The notes under the pieces are model-generated. The model ran no database searches. It was not told where the DNA came from and saw only the letters and a list, made by a program, of their open reading frames with translations. A stretch of 64,000 nt of DNA from Climacium dendroides (taxonomy: Eukaryota > Streptophyta > Bryopsida > Hypnales > Climaciaceae): contig OX467088.1 of NCBI GenBank assembly GCA_950106755.1, positions 29,660,401 through 29,724,400 on the forward strand, written 5' to 3'. Position numbers and translations under genes: made by a program. This document shows positions 11,635 through 23,152 of the stretch, in pieces; position 1 is the stretch's first letter; each line of letters opens with the position of its first letter.

Positions 11635-12184
11635 ATATACTTGTTGATATGTGTAGGAATTGATCTCTTGAGTTCAAGTCTGTTACAATTACTAATGCTT
11701 TAATATTCACTGCTTCTCTGTTGCAGATTCAACCAAGTGGTACAGCATCTAAGCATCCACAATTTTCATAAGACAAAGGACTTGGTTATTAATCTCCCAT
11801 TCATGCCTTCTCAAACAGAAATTATCATTTTGTTTAGATGTCTCAATACTATAGACCAAATGTTGTTAAGCACATTCATGTAAAGAGAAAGAACAAGGTT
11901 TGAAGGTGTAAGAATAGACAAGGGTACCTATGACCAGGTTGTGGTAGTAAGGATGTGGCCCCCATGTAGTCACCAAAATGCTCCAATTATTGAACCAATG
12001 GGTCCATTCTTTGTTTCAATAGTAAACATTGAAGTCATCCATCAACCACTTTTTAGCCTCATCGTCCTTCAAGGGTTAAAATTGTGTACAATATAATCTT
12101 TCATGATCTATTCATATTTATGAAAATTGTTTTTCTCCATAAAAAGTGGCTACATTGATATATCCTATTAATGAGGGTTAGGTT

Positions 12185-12375
12185 TTTTTTTTTCATTTTC
12201 TATAAAGTTCCAAAGTGGCAATATTGAATGTAATAGTGGTGCTCCAAATTTCAACATTCATTCACATAATGAATAGAAAACATCACATTAGTATATATTA
12301 CAAATTTATAATTCTATTTTCATCCACAATTTGATGATTTCATCCAAGATTTCTTTTTAATTTGAAGTTTTTTGG
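12185..12375 (+). repeat. Dispersed repeat C, copy 1
   Basis: The segment running from TATAAAGTTCCAAAGTGGCA through GGTGCTCCAAATTTCAACATT to CCACAATTTGATGATTTC and on recurs inverted, with divergence, at 49850-50040. No coding potential or clear terminal structure is seen. Confidence 0.65.
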
Positions 12376-12639
12376 TGATTTATAGGATTTTCTTCATGTT
12401 TTTATTCTATAGGCATGTTTTTTCCTCTGGCGATTAGGTGCAAAAAAAATAGTAGTGAAGGTGCAAAATTAGTCATTTTAGGAAAGAGAAATTGTGGATA
12501 TTGGTGCAATAGAGGTATATTTCAACTTGCATCAATTAACTTCTAAACAATAAAGTGTCAAGGGATGAATGAAAGCTTGGGTAGGTTCTTATGTTCTCAA
12601 TTTTTTGCATGATTTTTTTAAATCTTTTTTTAAAGATAG

Positions 12640-14060
12640 AAAAATATATAGAAATATAATTTTTATTTCAATCAAAGTTTGTAAAGAAAAGTTATATCAC
12701 CTTAAAGCCAAAATAGAGTTTGTCAAATAATTAAGAGAAAAAACCATTGCAAAAATTCAATGTTTTGTTTTTTTCTTTAAATTTATTTCTTATAAAAACT
12801 ATTTGGAAAGATTTGATTCATTAGACTAGTGGTGAGAAAGCTATGGAGAGTCTTGTTTTTCAAGCAATTCATACCATCTTTTAAAAAACTTAAACTTATA
12901 GGCTTTATTTTTTAATTCAATTTTTACAATTTTAAAAAAAATCACATAGTTTAATTTGCTAGCTAAAACAATCATTAGAAAAAATCTGAATCCTACAATG
13001 GTCCATGAGTTTTTGATTTTTAGCCTCACAGTGCAAATACAAAAAAAAATTAATAATATATTTAAATATTTTTTTGGAATCTAAGGAAAAAAATAGCCAA
13101 TCTAACTTAATGCTGATGTGGCATTAGTAGTAGCATGTCAAATTAAAATATATATAAATATAAATAATAAATTAATAAATAATTATATTTGCAACATGCC
13201 CATGGGGGTGCAAAACTCACAACCTCTTTGAAGCTTGAAATTTTTCCTAATGTTCATTGTTTGGATTTATTTAGTGTGTTTCAATTCCATCCTAAAACTA
13301 AAGTAGGAGGTTCTAAAAGTGCATTGGTTCTAAAATTGTCCACCTCTTCAAATGTATACTATTTATACATGTTGCTTTTTCATAGCCTTCAATAATATAC
13401 AAACAGCCTACCAATGTGAGGAAGTGGGTGATTTTAGAGCCCTCTATCATTCCAACTTCTAAATTCCGCAACTAATTCCACAAAGCTCCAAAAAATATGA
13501 AATGACTTGGATTAGATACTAATTCTATTTGTCTCTTAAAAAAATTACTAAAAAGAAATATTTCAAGTGACTTCACCTCCCCAAAATTCAGTTTTAGCTC
13601 TAAGGTGGGCAATTTATGGACCTCCTACCTTATTAGTGATATATAATTTCTTTTTATCTTGTACTTACTGTCTATTTGATTATTATTTTTAAAATAAAAA
13701 TAAATTTTTTTATTTTGTAATTGTGTTTCATAAACTCTCAATTCAATTCTTTAATATAAAAAAAAATCAATTCAAACTTATAGTACAAATTTTTTTAATT
13801 AAAAAGTTTCAAAGCCAAAAACTTTAGTCAAATAAGATGTATAAAAAAGCATTTGAAATGCAAATATATTGCAATCTATAATTTCTTCCACAAAATTTCT
13901 TACTAGCTTAGTGCAAAATCCTATGGTTAGATATGTACAAAAACATTATGATGTTTTGCACATTGAAATGGTAAATTTGTAGTGTTTTGGGAACAAAAAA
14001 AAGACCTTTGTCCTTTGAGGGTGAAATATATTGTAGTATAACTTTGGCAAATTAATGTTA
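12640..14060 (+). repeat. Dispersed repeat D, copy 1 (interrupted)
   Basis: The parts at 12640-13040 and 13690-14060 resemble, in the same order, 17190-17420 and 17510-17830. Shared anchors are TTGATTCATT, TTTTTCAAGCAATTCATACCATCTTTT against TTTTTTGGGCAATCTAAGCATCTTTTT, and AAATGCAAATATATTGCAATCTA against AAATGCAAATATCTTACAATCTA. Copy 1 has about 0.6 kb inserted in the middle, including MITE A copy 2. Confidence 0.55.
13300..13632 (-). mobile_element. MITE family A, copy 2
   Basis: Full-length copy in reverse orientation, from AAAGTAGGAGGTTC to GGACCTCCTACCTTA. The whole interior matches copies at 24414 and 51209 (for example AATTCCACAAAGCTCCAAAAAATATGAAATGA). It is inserted in repeat D. The exact target duplication is not resolved; TAA is possible. 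Confidence 0.8.
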
Positions 14061-17000
14061 CAAACATCAATAGAATAAACCATTATAAAGGCATTGCATG
14101 CTTATTTTTAATTAAAAATTAAGATATAAGGTATGGTTCTTTGTTCTGCAAGTGAAGGTGCAAAAGTAATGATACCAATAGAATTTCATTTTTGTCAAAA
14201 TTATTACAAGATAATAAATAATATTTCCATTATCTCTAAGTTAACATATTGTAAATTGAGTGATTTAGAGCATCTTCAATTCATACTTGATGTTTCAGCC
14301 CAGAACCAATCTTCTATTGGAGTTTTCTCTAGTTGTGAATTTCTTGCAATTCTTATCCCAATACAAAGTTGGCAACTCAAAATTCAAATGGTCTTTACCC
14401 TACAAAGACATTGCAAACCTAAAATGTTCAATGGATGATTTCATTGTTAACTATAGAAACAAAGAATACACCTATAGGGTAATAATTAAAATATTTGGGT
14501 GACTACCTTAGTCATTGGAGTCACTTTTAAAACATTAGCTAAGGTCCCTACCCTAAAATTATTTTAGGTGTGTCTATACAGGGATTGGATTAAAGACGTT
14601 CTTAATGTCATACACATTAATAAGACATATTAGTGTAACTACTAATAATTGATTCAATTGCATTGTATATCAAAGACATTGTCTCATCTACATTAATTAA
14701 CAATGTTATTATCAACTCTATCTTGTATTTGAGGTCAAGGTAAATATGGTACAAACTTTATTGCATTAAGATTTTCATCCTTTGATTCCATTAATGTTCA
14801 CAAAGATAAAGGGTCTAAATGGATGCTTCCTTGTAAAAAGGATTGAATTTTGAAACATTTTATTAAATTTTCTATGGAAGTAATTTGATCAAATAAGTTA
14901 ATGGCGTTTTCAAACTAAACAATTTATTACATTTTTTCATAATGTTTATTACAAAAATAAAAAAGAACCATCACAATTGATATTTTTATACAATATTAAA
15001 ATTAGCAAATAATTTGGACCTTCAATTCCTTTCACAATTCAAGCATTGTCAAAGTAACTGCATATGTAGAGTTGTTCCATTTTTTCTTAAGAATATAACA
15101 TTTTATAAAAATTGCACCACAATATTAAAAAAAATTATAAATTTCACTTAATACTTTTAATAACTCTTTATGAGTTTACAAAATATTTCAAATCAATTAG
15201 AACTTTTGGCACCTTCAAAAACGTGTTCATATCCAAAAACACATATTCTACATCAAGAAGGCAGATGCATTCAACTTCCACTAGGAGATATGTTTTATTA
15301 TTTTGGCACTAAAAAGGTTATTGCAAGTAATCCTAAATTAAGTTCTTCCTAATCCAATTAGCACTCAAAGTCTTATTATAGAAAGTCATTTATGTTTTCA
15401 TCTTTAAGTCTTGTTATTTTCATTTTTAATTATGTTGAATAGATGTCCATACTAGTAGTATGAAATTAAACTATAACTTGTACTATCAAAGTCTAAGAGT
15501 ATTGATTTTTGGTACCAAATAGACATTCCGTTGTGGAAGCTTGAAAACAAAAAAATTTAATTAGAAAATTTATGAAATACTATAAACAGTGTGCCATCTA
15601 AATTTAGGCTTGGTCTTTAAATTTTATATACAAAAAATAGAGATTCTCTCTATGAAACTTGTGATCCTCTATTGAAAGTTTTAGGGCCCCTTTATTGGAT
15701 GGCTATCTTGTAAGACATTCTTTAAATGATATCATATTGGACATGTGTCTAGTATGTTAAACATGTTCATAGAATATTTTTAAATATTTAAGGTGAATTT
15801 TTGTTTATTTTAAATATTTTAAATATATTCTAAGAATATACCTGTTAGACAAATGGAAGCTTCTACTAAATGTCTTAAACATCATGTTAGACATTGTATT
15901 GCAATATTCAATAAAACAATCCTAGTTAAGAAATCTTGGCAATGGAAATTTTCATGTGGATATTGCAATCTAGAAAGCATAAGATTTCTATTGGAAATCA
16001 ATTTTTCATTGATACTCTTTGTCTATTCATTTTTAATTTTACTTAAATTATGGAATTTAAAAAAATATTGATTAGGAATTTAGAAAAATGAATTGAGTGC
16101 TAATTTTTTAAATTTTAGAATAACACAATAAAAAAATATTCACCACAATGTTTGATACTATAAAATAGACCTATAATTTTTTTTAAATTCTTAAGCATCA
16201 ATTGCATTTGATAAGATTTGCTTCACTTTTCATTTTAAAATTTATAGTTATTTCAAATTTTTCTAAAATAGTGTGAAATTCTTATAAGTGATAGAAGCTC
16301 AGATAGAAGTCATGTTATCACATCTCTAAGAAATAAATACAAAAAATCATATTCATGATTCATAGACACTTGTAAAATAAAGTTTAAGAAAAATAATTAT
16401 AGATTCAACTTGTGAAGGTTAAAAGTTTCTAAACTTTAGTTGACAATGATGTCTTGGCATCAAATTAATTTTTGACTTCCTCAATTGAAAAAAATTAAAT
16501 GATTGCTCTATAAATCCAGACCCACACAATTTTAAATTTCAAATTCTATAATTTACAATGTATACTAGCTTGTCAATTAAAGGTTGTCAAGAGAATAAGC
16601 TTTAAGAAATTCATGAAAGTTGATTCCTTCACTTTTCTACTCTTAAGAAAATAGTCAAACTATTTAAAACTATTCTAAATTTTTTTCATTTAAATGAAAT
16701 TCACTTATATCTTCGGAAAAGCAAATCTATGATTTATATGTTCATTGAAAAGAAGCACAATTTTACTAGTTTAATAGAAAAGTTCTTGCCAATATGTCTC
16801 AAGCTCACAAAATTAGGATTTGTTCATCTATTTCAATGTTTGTAGATTTTTGTAATAGTTCTTTGACATTTATTTGGTGCAAATTTTGAAAAAACATTTA
16901 TACTAAATACTCAATAGTTTAACCCCTAAAGTCCCAAATGTCCCCCAAGGGGATGCATGGGAGTTTGGTCATGTTCCTATGACCTCAATTTTAGGTGATT

Positions 17001-17189
17001 TTTTAAAAACTTTTTCAGAACATAAAAAGCTCATTAGCTTCATGGGAATATGATTTTCATTTCAATTGGTGCCTAGGAGCAAGAGTTATGCCATTTAAAA
17101 CATAATTTTCACTTCACCAAGCAGAAAAAGAAATCTACAAAAACTGAAATAATTTTAAAAAAAATTCTTCTAATAGATCTTGTTTTAGT

Positions 17190-17830
17190 CTAAAATTATT
17201 AAAGCTTTGATTCATTCTATTTGGATTGTTGATGTGAAAATTATGAACAATCTTATTTTTTGGGCAATCTAAGCATCTTTTTGAAAAAATAACTTATGGG
17301 ATTCATTTTTGAATGCAATTTTTGCAATTTAAAAAAAAAAATTGTTTGGTAAGGTTAAGTTTGTTTGCAAGACAATCTCACCATTGGAATTATAGTGTTT
17401 CAATTATGTCTTAGAGCTATTAATAATTTAGTGTTTCATTGAAATTTAGACCTATTTCTTTTTAATAATTTTTTAATGAATGAAAATCAAGTGTTTCTTT
17501 TTGATCCCCAACTTTCAACTCAAATCTTCAATATAAAAAAATTTAACCTCAAATGCAATAGTAAAAAAAAAATTTAATAAGGAGATTTAAGGCCAAAAAA
17601 TCTAGTCACAAAATGTGCAAAAAAAACTTGTTTTCTTCACTTTAAATGCAAATATCTTACAATCTACGTGGTCAACATTTCTGAAATAGATATGCCAAAA
17701 AAAATTTTAAGAACTTTGCACCTTGCAATACAAATGACATTTTTGAGTTAGTGGTTTTTGAAAGAAAAATGTCTTGGGACTTTAGAGGTAAGAGGTTCAA
17801 ATATATTTCACCTCAAAAGTTATTTTTTAA
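17190..17830 (+). repeat. Dispersed repeat D, copy 2
   Basis: Uninterrupted partner of the copy at 12640-14060. It is AT-rich with A runs and many indels relative to copy 1. No ORF is shared between the copies, so it looks like an old noncoding element or a segmental duplication. Confidence 0.5.
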
Positions 17831-18999
17831 GTTCAAACTGTCCCTTCAAAATGGCTTAAGTAAATATGTAATTTTTTTTAATATTACCATTGGCATAACT
17901 TTAAATTGTGAATTCAAAGGGAAAAAATCTTGTATAAATTACAAATACCAAATCTACAATAAATTTTAAAAGATTTTTTTTCAAATTTGTTGAAAAATAT
18001 TGGTTAATCTAATAGAAGATTAAGACATATTCATATTATCTTTGGATCCTATTTTACAAATTTTGTATAGAGGCCTAAATCATTGTTAAATTATTGCTCT
18101 AAATTGTATCTTATTGATCTTCACAATTTTGGGTATTTACACTTTGAAGAATAGTCTAATGTGCCTTAATTGAAAAATGCAAGTCTTTTAGAAGCATGAC
18201 TCAATTATGGACAAAAAATCACTTCTATTGAAAGTTGGAGACTAAGAATGGGCAACTATTTTATGCAATCACCTTGGAGAACATTGGTTCAAAAATAATA
18301 GTCCATTTGGTTTTTTGGAGTGCTTGAATGGAAAGTGTCACTTCAACTCCATGTCTTTTCATTACTAGTACAGTTGCATTGGTGCTTCCATAGAAATCTT
18401 GGAAAAACCTTAGACATAGAACATTGCTAGGGTTTTTGGTGCATTTATACAATCTCATTGTAGGCATTGGTGCAATCTAATTGCAATAATATAATTTATA
18501 AATGTGTTTATTCTTTTAGAAAATGCAATATGGCATTGGCAATATCAAGGCATTTATCTCAAGGAAATAACCAAAATTCTTAGTTTTTTTTATAAATAAG
18601 CTTCAATACATGATTCCTAATTTTAAATGATGGTTGTTACTAATCAATACACTTCTAATTACACCACAAGTTTTGATTCAATTCCTTGTATTGAAGGAAC
18701 GAAAGTTGAAAAAGGAAAATAATTGAGTGGAATTGTTTTGATAAACATTGAAAGTATTTGAATTCACCACATTGATGATAAACTACATGGACTATAAAAG
18801 AAATTTGTTATCACTTATTGTTTTACATTGTGAGTATGGATCCATCACAAACTATAATACAAAAGTAATCATTTTAATGTTATTATGTTATTATGTACTA
18901 TTCAAGATGCATAAATTATAAAATTTGACACAACAACATGAACATATATTGGAAGAATTTTTCACTTTTTGGAAGTAAATTTTATTAAGTTTGAAATTC

Positions 19000-19006
19000 T
19001 ATAAAG
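19000..19006 (+). promoter_or_regulatory. TATA-like box upstream of orphan ORF
   Basis: TATAAAG lies 129 bases before the ATG at 19135, a plausible core promoter for a short 5' UTR. In such AT-rich DNA similar strings occur by chance. Confidence 0.35.
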
Positions 19007-19134
19007 AGACCATTGAATCACTCTCAAAAATTAGTTGATGGTAAAATCTTGAATATCAAGTTCTTTATTGCACATTTCATAACATGATTCAACAGTGATC
19101 AAAGTAAATTCTTTGGCAAGAATATGTAAATCAT

Positions 19135-22100
19135 ATGGAAGAGATTAGGTTGTTCAATAGAAAATATACTAAAAAAGATCACACATGTCAAAGCAAGAAT
19201 CAAGGTTTATTTTCTAATGGCTTACAAAGCATTTCACTTGATTTTGACACACAAAATTTGGTCATCTCTAAACATGGAAAACCTACAAGAAATTTAAAAG
19301 GTGGAGGTAAAGGTGGAACTTGCAACCTCCATGCAAATACTGGTTCTTGCACTTTTCCTATACTTCCTAGCCCTTTAAATTTTATGCCAAGTAGTTGCTA
19401 TGGATATAAATGTAAATGTCAATATCCTTTAGTCAATACATGTCCTATCACCCAATGTCCTCCAAGACCAATTGAATCTTGTGTGCCTGGAATACACAAA
19501 CAATACAAAGATTTATACTCAGATTGTAAAGAAAGTCATTTACCAATTGGATATAAAACCGTTGTAGAAAATGATGATATTTACTTGCCTCACTCTTGGC
19601 CCTTGAATTCAACATCTAAGTATTGTCATGTGTCTATATCTTCAAGACATTATACACCACTTGCTTCCCAAACTCCAACAAAAAAATGTTTTTGTAGATG
19701 TACACAATATCAAAGTCTACAATTGCAACCTTGTTTAACTTTGAATGAACAAACTCCCAAATCAAAACCATGCCTTCAAACCTTTCTTGAAAAGCAAAAT
19801 TTGTGTTATCCTGAACCATCTCTTAAATGCCCTCCATCACCTAACCCAATAGATCCTTGTCGTTCTCAAGCACCTCCTAAGCATTGTCATATATCTGCTC
19901 CAAAAGATGCTTGTCATTGTTTGCCATCTCCTAAAACTCAACCATTGTTTACCCAAGCAAAGATTTGTTGTTCTCTACCATTTCCTAAAACTCAAGCATT
20001 ATCTACACCAGTTGACATTTGTTGCTTTCCCCAATCTTCCAAACCTTTGGCTTTGACTACTTCAACAAATATTTGTTGTTTTACTCCATCTCCTAAACTT
20101 TATGCATTCCCTAATAAAGTGAATCTTTCATCCTCATCTTTGAAAAACACAAAAAGTCTTACTTTGCTTGCTCAAGAGAATTCATGTTGCTTCCCACCAA
20201 TTTCTAAACCTCTTACATTGCCTATTCGAGTTTATGGAGGAATGGGTGCAAAGTATGATATCACACCTAAACTTGTAGATGTAATTGAAAATCCATGCAT
20301 TGACAATGATCAAAAGCCTAGCTATAAATCCTTTTCATCACATAAACAAGTTCAACGGATTTATATTTGCCTTCCATATCCATCCAATTGTCTTCCAAGT
20401 TCTCCAAGTTACTTATTGTCTTCATCCAAAGCACTTCTTGCTAATGATGACAAGAATCCTATGGTTTCTACTATTTGTAGTAAACTCAATCAAACTCCTA
20501 TAAGTCCTAAATTGCCTCCATTTCCATCTCAATGTCAAGAATATATCCCTCAAAAGTCAAACCCCCAATCTTCCAACTACTCTAAATTTCTTTATAATGT
20601 AGAGACACTACTTTCAAAGGCACCACAACAAAAATTAATTGCTCCTACACATCCATATATCAAAAATAGTTTTCAAATTTCACAAATTTCAAGTATAAAA
20701 GACTTCAAGAATTCAAGTTGTCAATGCAGTCCTAGAGAAAGACCAAAAGTGCTTCAGTCTCAAAAATCAGGACCAAGTCCACTTGGGTCTCCTAGCTATT
20801 TTGATCCATCTCTTAGTCTTTCAACATATTCTCTACAAAAGCAAAATTCTTTACCAAACCTTCTACCAAATCCTTCTACCTATCCCTTTTCAAAGTTTAC
20901 AAGCATCCTAACTAAGCCACCTTGTACCAAACTCTCTTTGCCTTGTCTTAAAAACCAATTATTACTTACTATAGAGCCAATAACAATAGAAAAACATGTG
21001 CAATGTAGTTGTAGTTCACATGAAGTGACATCTGTAGATGTAGAGTGCCTTTATATAGACCAATCATGCAATAGAAGACTTGTGACTCCATCTTTACATG
21101 AGGCTATTAGTAGGGCTCTTCATCCAATGAATCCATGTCCCACACTTCAATCCTTATTACCAGAGACACTTCCTCATTTGGCACCAAGTCCTAGATGTTT
21201 GGAATGTACCTGCCAAAAATTCGATCCCTCCAAAAATAATAACCAATTTCATTATGCCACTCAGATTGGAGTGCGGTGTAATTCCCCACCTCAATCAAAT
21301 AATTCTATAATCCAATATGAAAGTGTAGACAATGCCAACATTACACAATATTTCAATGATGTCAAGCGAATCTTAAAAAATGATTTACCTTCAAAGATGA
21401 GACTAGAAGATCATAAACAAAGTTTAAAAGTAACTTTGAAAAAAGACTCTTACTCATGTACAAGATCAGTATTGAAATTGGAGTTTCCCTTTCAAGATTT
21501 TTTTTCTAGCATAGGAGCAAATCATAATCAAGAACCTCCATCAAGCCTACAAACAATAGATCAACAACAAGAATATTCATCAATGGATTTGCTATCCATT
21601 GTTACAACAACATTGAAACCGGATTCTCCCTTGTCATCATCAAGTGGAAGAACAATACATCAAAAACAAGATCAAAGTAAAGAATTTTCTACACCAAGAG
21701 ATTACATTTCCTCAAATAAAAGATTAATAGATTGCAAAAAAAAGATATCATCAAGCTTGTCATCAACAATGGAGTTGCAACTAGAAAATGATTTATGTAT
21801 GAGAACAAAAGAAAGGGGCACTTCTCCTATTGTCAATAAATTTGTTATGGTTGACTGTAGTACAAATAGGGCAAGAATAGAGTTAAGTGATGGGCCAAAT
21901 ACAACTCTAGAGTTAAAATTAGAAAATGATTTATGTATGAGAACAATAGAACGGGGCACCTCTCCTATTGTCAGTAAGTTTTTTATGGTTGACTCTAGTA
22001 CAAATGGGGTGGGTATAGAGTTAAGTGATAGGCCAAATACAACTCCAGCTTTCACTTCTATAAACAATGAAGTTACCAATTCATTTAACTTGCTTCAAAG

Positions 22101-23076
22101 TGGAACTCTAAATTATACTAACACATGTATTCACACAATAGAAAAGTCATCAATATGTAGTACACAAGAAAATATTCCAATTCAAGAGTTAGAAGAAGAA
22201 TACCAAGATGACCCTATACAAGCCATTTCAAAATCTCCAAACTCCAAACATTTACTAAAGCGTAATATCAACAAACAAAGCACACTACTTCAAAGATCCA
22301 AAACTACTATTAATCAAGAAGAAATGTTTAGTCAATGTATTTGTGGAATGTGCAATAACACACATTCTCAAAGTTGTTTTAGAACCAAATGTGCATATTG
22401 CACAAAAATGCATTCTTATTGTTGTAGTATGTATAGTTGTCCAATTCAATATTGTCCTAGTAAGTTACCAATTCTAGATTCATTGAGTTCTACATCTACT
22501 ACAAGTGGAAGAAATTGTAGGTTGTCCTTCTACAATTCCAACTATTTAATGTTGTTACGACCAAAATCTATATCTCCTATGACAAGGAAGTCATATTTTC
22601 AAAGCCTTCATGATATACTAAACAAAGATGGTTTATGCTCCAAATCAACACTATCTAAGTGCAAAGCCCAACTACATATCAAAGAACATCATCCAAGTCC
22701 AAGAACTCTACTAAAATCTTTTGATAATTATTTGAGGTCTCATTCTCGACAGTCAATAGCAAACTTCACTTCTCACAAAAGACGTTCCTTTAGACATCGA
22801 CAATACCAATATGGGCAATATTTATCATATGCATCTCCAAAACGGAATTTTTTACATCATGACAAACAAACAATTGTATGTCAACCTCAAAGTAATCACC
22901 TACATCAAGCTCTATGGGATACTCATCCAATCTTGCCATTGAATATAAGGCCACCAAAGTCTAATTCTTTTATAACTCAAATTTCTCAATCAAGACTAAC
23001 TTTCAATGGTCCTCACCGAGGCTGTTGTTGTCCAAGATGCACTAAATTAGTAAGAGATTATAGTGGAATGAGGTAA
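19135..23076 (+). CDS. Orphan Cys/Pro/Ser-rich protein, 1313 aa, intronless
   Basis: A single ATG-to-TAA frame of 3.9 kb in DNA where stop codons are very frequent, so it is under coding constraint or was until recently. I recognise no family. Residues 259-330 are four consecutive 18-aa units (ICC-F-P-SPK-ALT type), with a fifth at 349-366. Residues ~880-971 are two 46-aa units repeated in frame. C-x-C motifs recur at 93, 185-189, 260, 529, 624, 691 and 1068. A Cys-dense patch spans ~1063-1110, and the C-terminus has GCCCPRC. There is no signal peptide, membrane helix or enzymatic motif; Ser, Pro, Asn, Gln and Lys are abundant, so much of it is probably disordered. A TATA-like box and an AATAAA flank it. 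It could be a structural cross-linked or metal-binding protein (inference), or a decaying domesticated sequence. Confidence 0.75.
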   Translation: MEEIRLFNRKYTKKDHTCQSKNQGLFSNGLQSISLDFDTQNLVISKHGKPTRNLKGGGKGGTCNLHANTGSCTFPILPSPLNFMPSSCYGYKCKCQYPLVNTCPITQCPPRPIESCVPGIHKQYKDLYSDCKESHLPIGYKTVVENDDIYLPHSWPLNSTSKYCHVSISSRHYTPLASQTPTKKCFCRCTQYQSLQLQPCLTLNEQTPKSKPCLQTFLEKQNLCYPEPSLKCPPSPNPIDPCRSQAPPKHCHISAPKDACHCLPSPKTQPLFTQAKICCSLPFPKTQALSTPVDICCFPQSSKPLALTTSTNICCFTPSPKLYAFPNKVNLSSSSLKNTKSLTLLAQENSCCFPPISKPLTLPIRVYGGMGAKYDITPKLVDVIENPCIDNDQKPSYKSFSSHKQVQRIYICLPYPSNCLPSSPSYLLSSSKALLANDDKNPMVSTICSKLNQTPISPKLPPFPSQCQEYIPQKSNPQSSNYSKFLYNVETLLSKAPQQKLIAPTHPYIKNSFQISQISSIKDFKNSSCQCSPRERPKVLQSQKSGPSPLGSPSYFDPSLSLSTYSLQKQNSLPNLLPNPSTYPFSKFTSILTKPPCTKLSLPCLKNQLLLTIEPITIEKHVQCSCSSHEVTSVDVECLYIDQSCNRRLVTPSLHEAISRALHPMNPCPTLQSLLPETLPHLAPSPRCLECTCQKFDPSKNNNQFHYATQIGVRCNSPPQSNNSIIQYESVDNANITQYFNDVKRILKNDLPSKMRLEDHKQSLKVTLKKDSYSCTRSVLKLEFPFQDFFSSIGANHNQEPPSSLQTIDQQQEYSSMDLLSIVTTTLKPDSPLSSSSGRTIHQKQDQSKEFSTPRDYISSNKRLIDCKKKISSSLSSTMELQLENDLCMRTKERGTSPIVNKFVMVDCSTNRARIELSDGPNTTLELKLENDLCMRTIERGTSPIVSKFFMVDSSTNGVGIELSDRPNTTPAFTSINNEVTNSFNLLQSGTLNYTNTCIHTIEKSSICSTQENIPIQELEEEYQDDPIQAISKSPNSKHLLKRNINKQSTLLQRSKTTINQEEMFSQCICGMCNNTHSQSCFRTKCAYCTKMHSYCCSMYSCPIQYCPSKLPILDSLSSTSTTSGRNCRLSFYNSNYLMLLRPKSISPMTRKSYFQSLHDILNKDGLCSKSTLSKCKAQLHIKEHHPSPRTLLKSFDNYLRSHSRQSIANFTSHKRRSFRHRQYQYGQYLSYASPKRNFLHHDKQTIVCQPQSNHLHQALWDTHPILPLNIRPPKSNSFITQISQSRLTFNGPHRGCCCPRCTKLVRDYSGMR
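19909..20232 (+). repeat. 54-bp tandem repeats inside orphan ORF
   Basis: Four adjacent units of exactly 18 codons at 19909-20124, and a fifth at 20179-20232 after an 18-codon spacer. Conserved positions are a Cys pair (C-x-C in unit 1), one or more Pro, and Lys. Divergence between units is large, so the expansion is old. Confidence 0.8.
21772..22047 (+). repeat. 138-bp direct duplication inside orphan ORF
   Basis: Two adjacent units of 138 nt (46 codons) with high identity, each containing LENDLCMRT, ERGTSPIV and IELSD. The frame is kept. The few differences include amino-acid changes such as V-D-C against V-D-S. Confidence 0.9.
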
Positions 23077-23146
23077 TTTCAAAAATTACAATTACAACAT
23101 TTCTACAACTTTTGCTATACACAAATGAACAAAGAGATTATAACTC

Positions 23147-23152
23147 AATAAA
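23147..23152 (+). terminator. Polyadenylation signal AATAAA after orphan ORF
   Basis: Canonical AATAAA 71 bases past the stop codon, within the usual distance for a plant near-upstream element. AT-rich context lowers its weight. Confidence 0.35.

Larger units (their letters stand above)
11635..19134. other. AT-rich intergenic block with dispersed repeats
   Basis: No gene is recognised in these 7.5 kb. Long A and T runs dominate and all ORFs are short and without family features. The block contains a ~190-bp repeat (12185-12375) that recurs inverted at 49850-50040, MITE family A copy 2, and two diverged copies of a longer unknown repeat (12640-14060 and 17190-17830). At about 15740-15890 an imperfect AT-rich palindrome has TGTCTAG/TGTTAGACA-like flanks. 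The last 140 bases hold a TATA-like box for the ORF at 19135. Confidence 0.5.
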
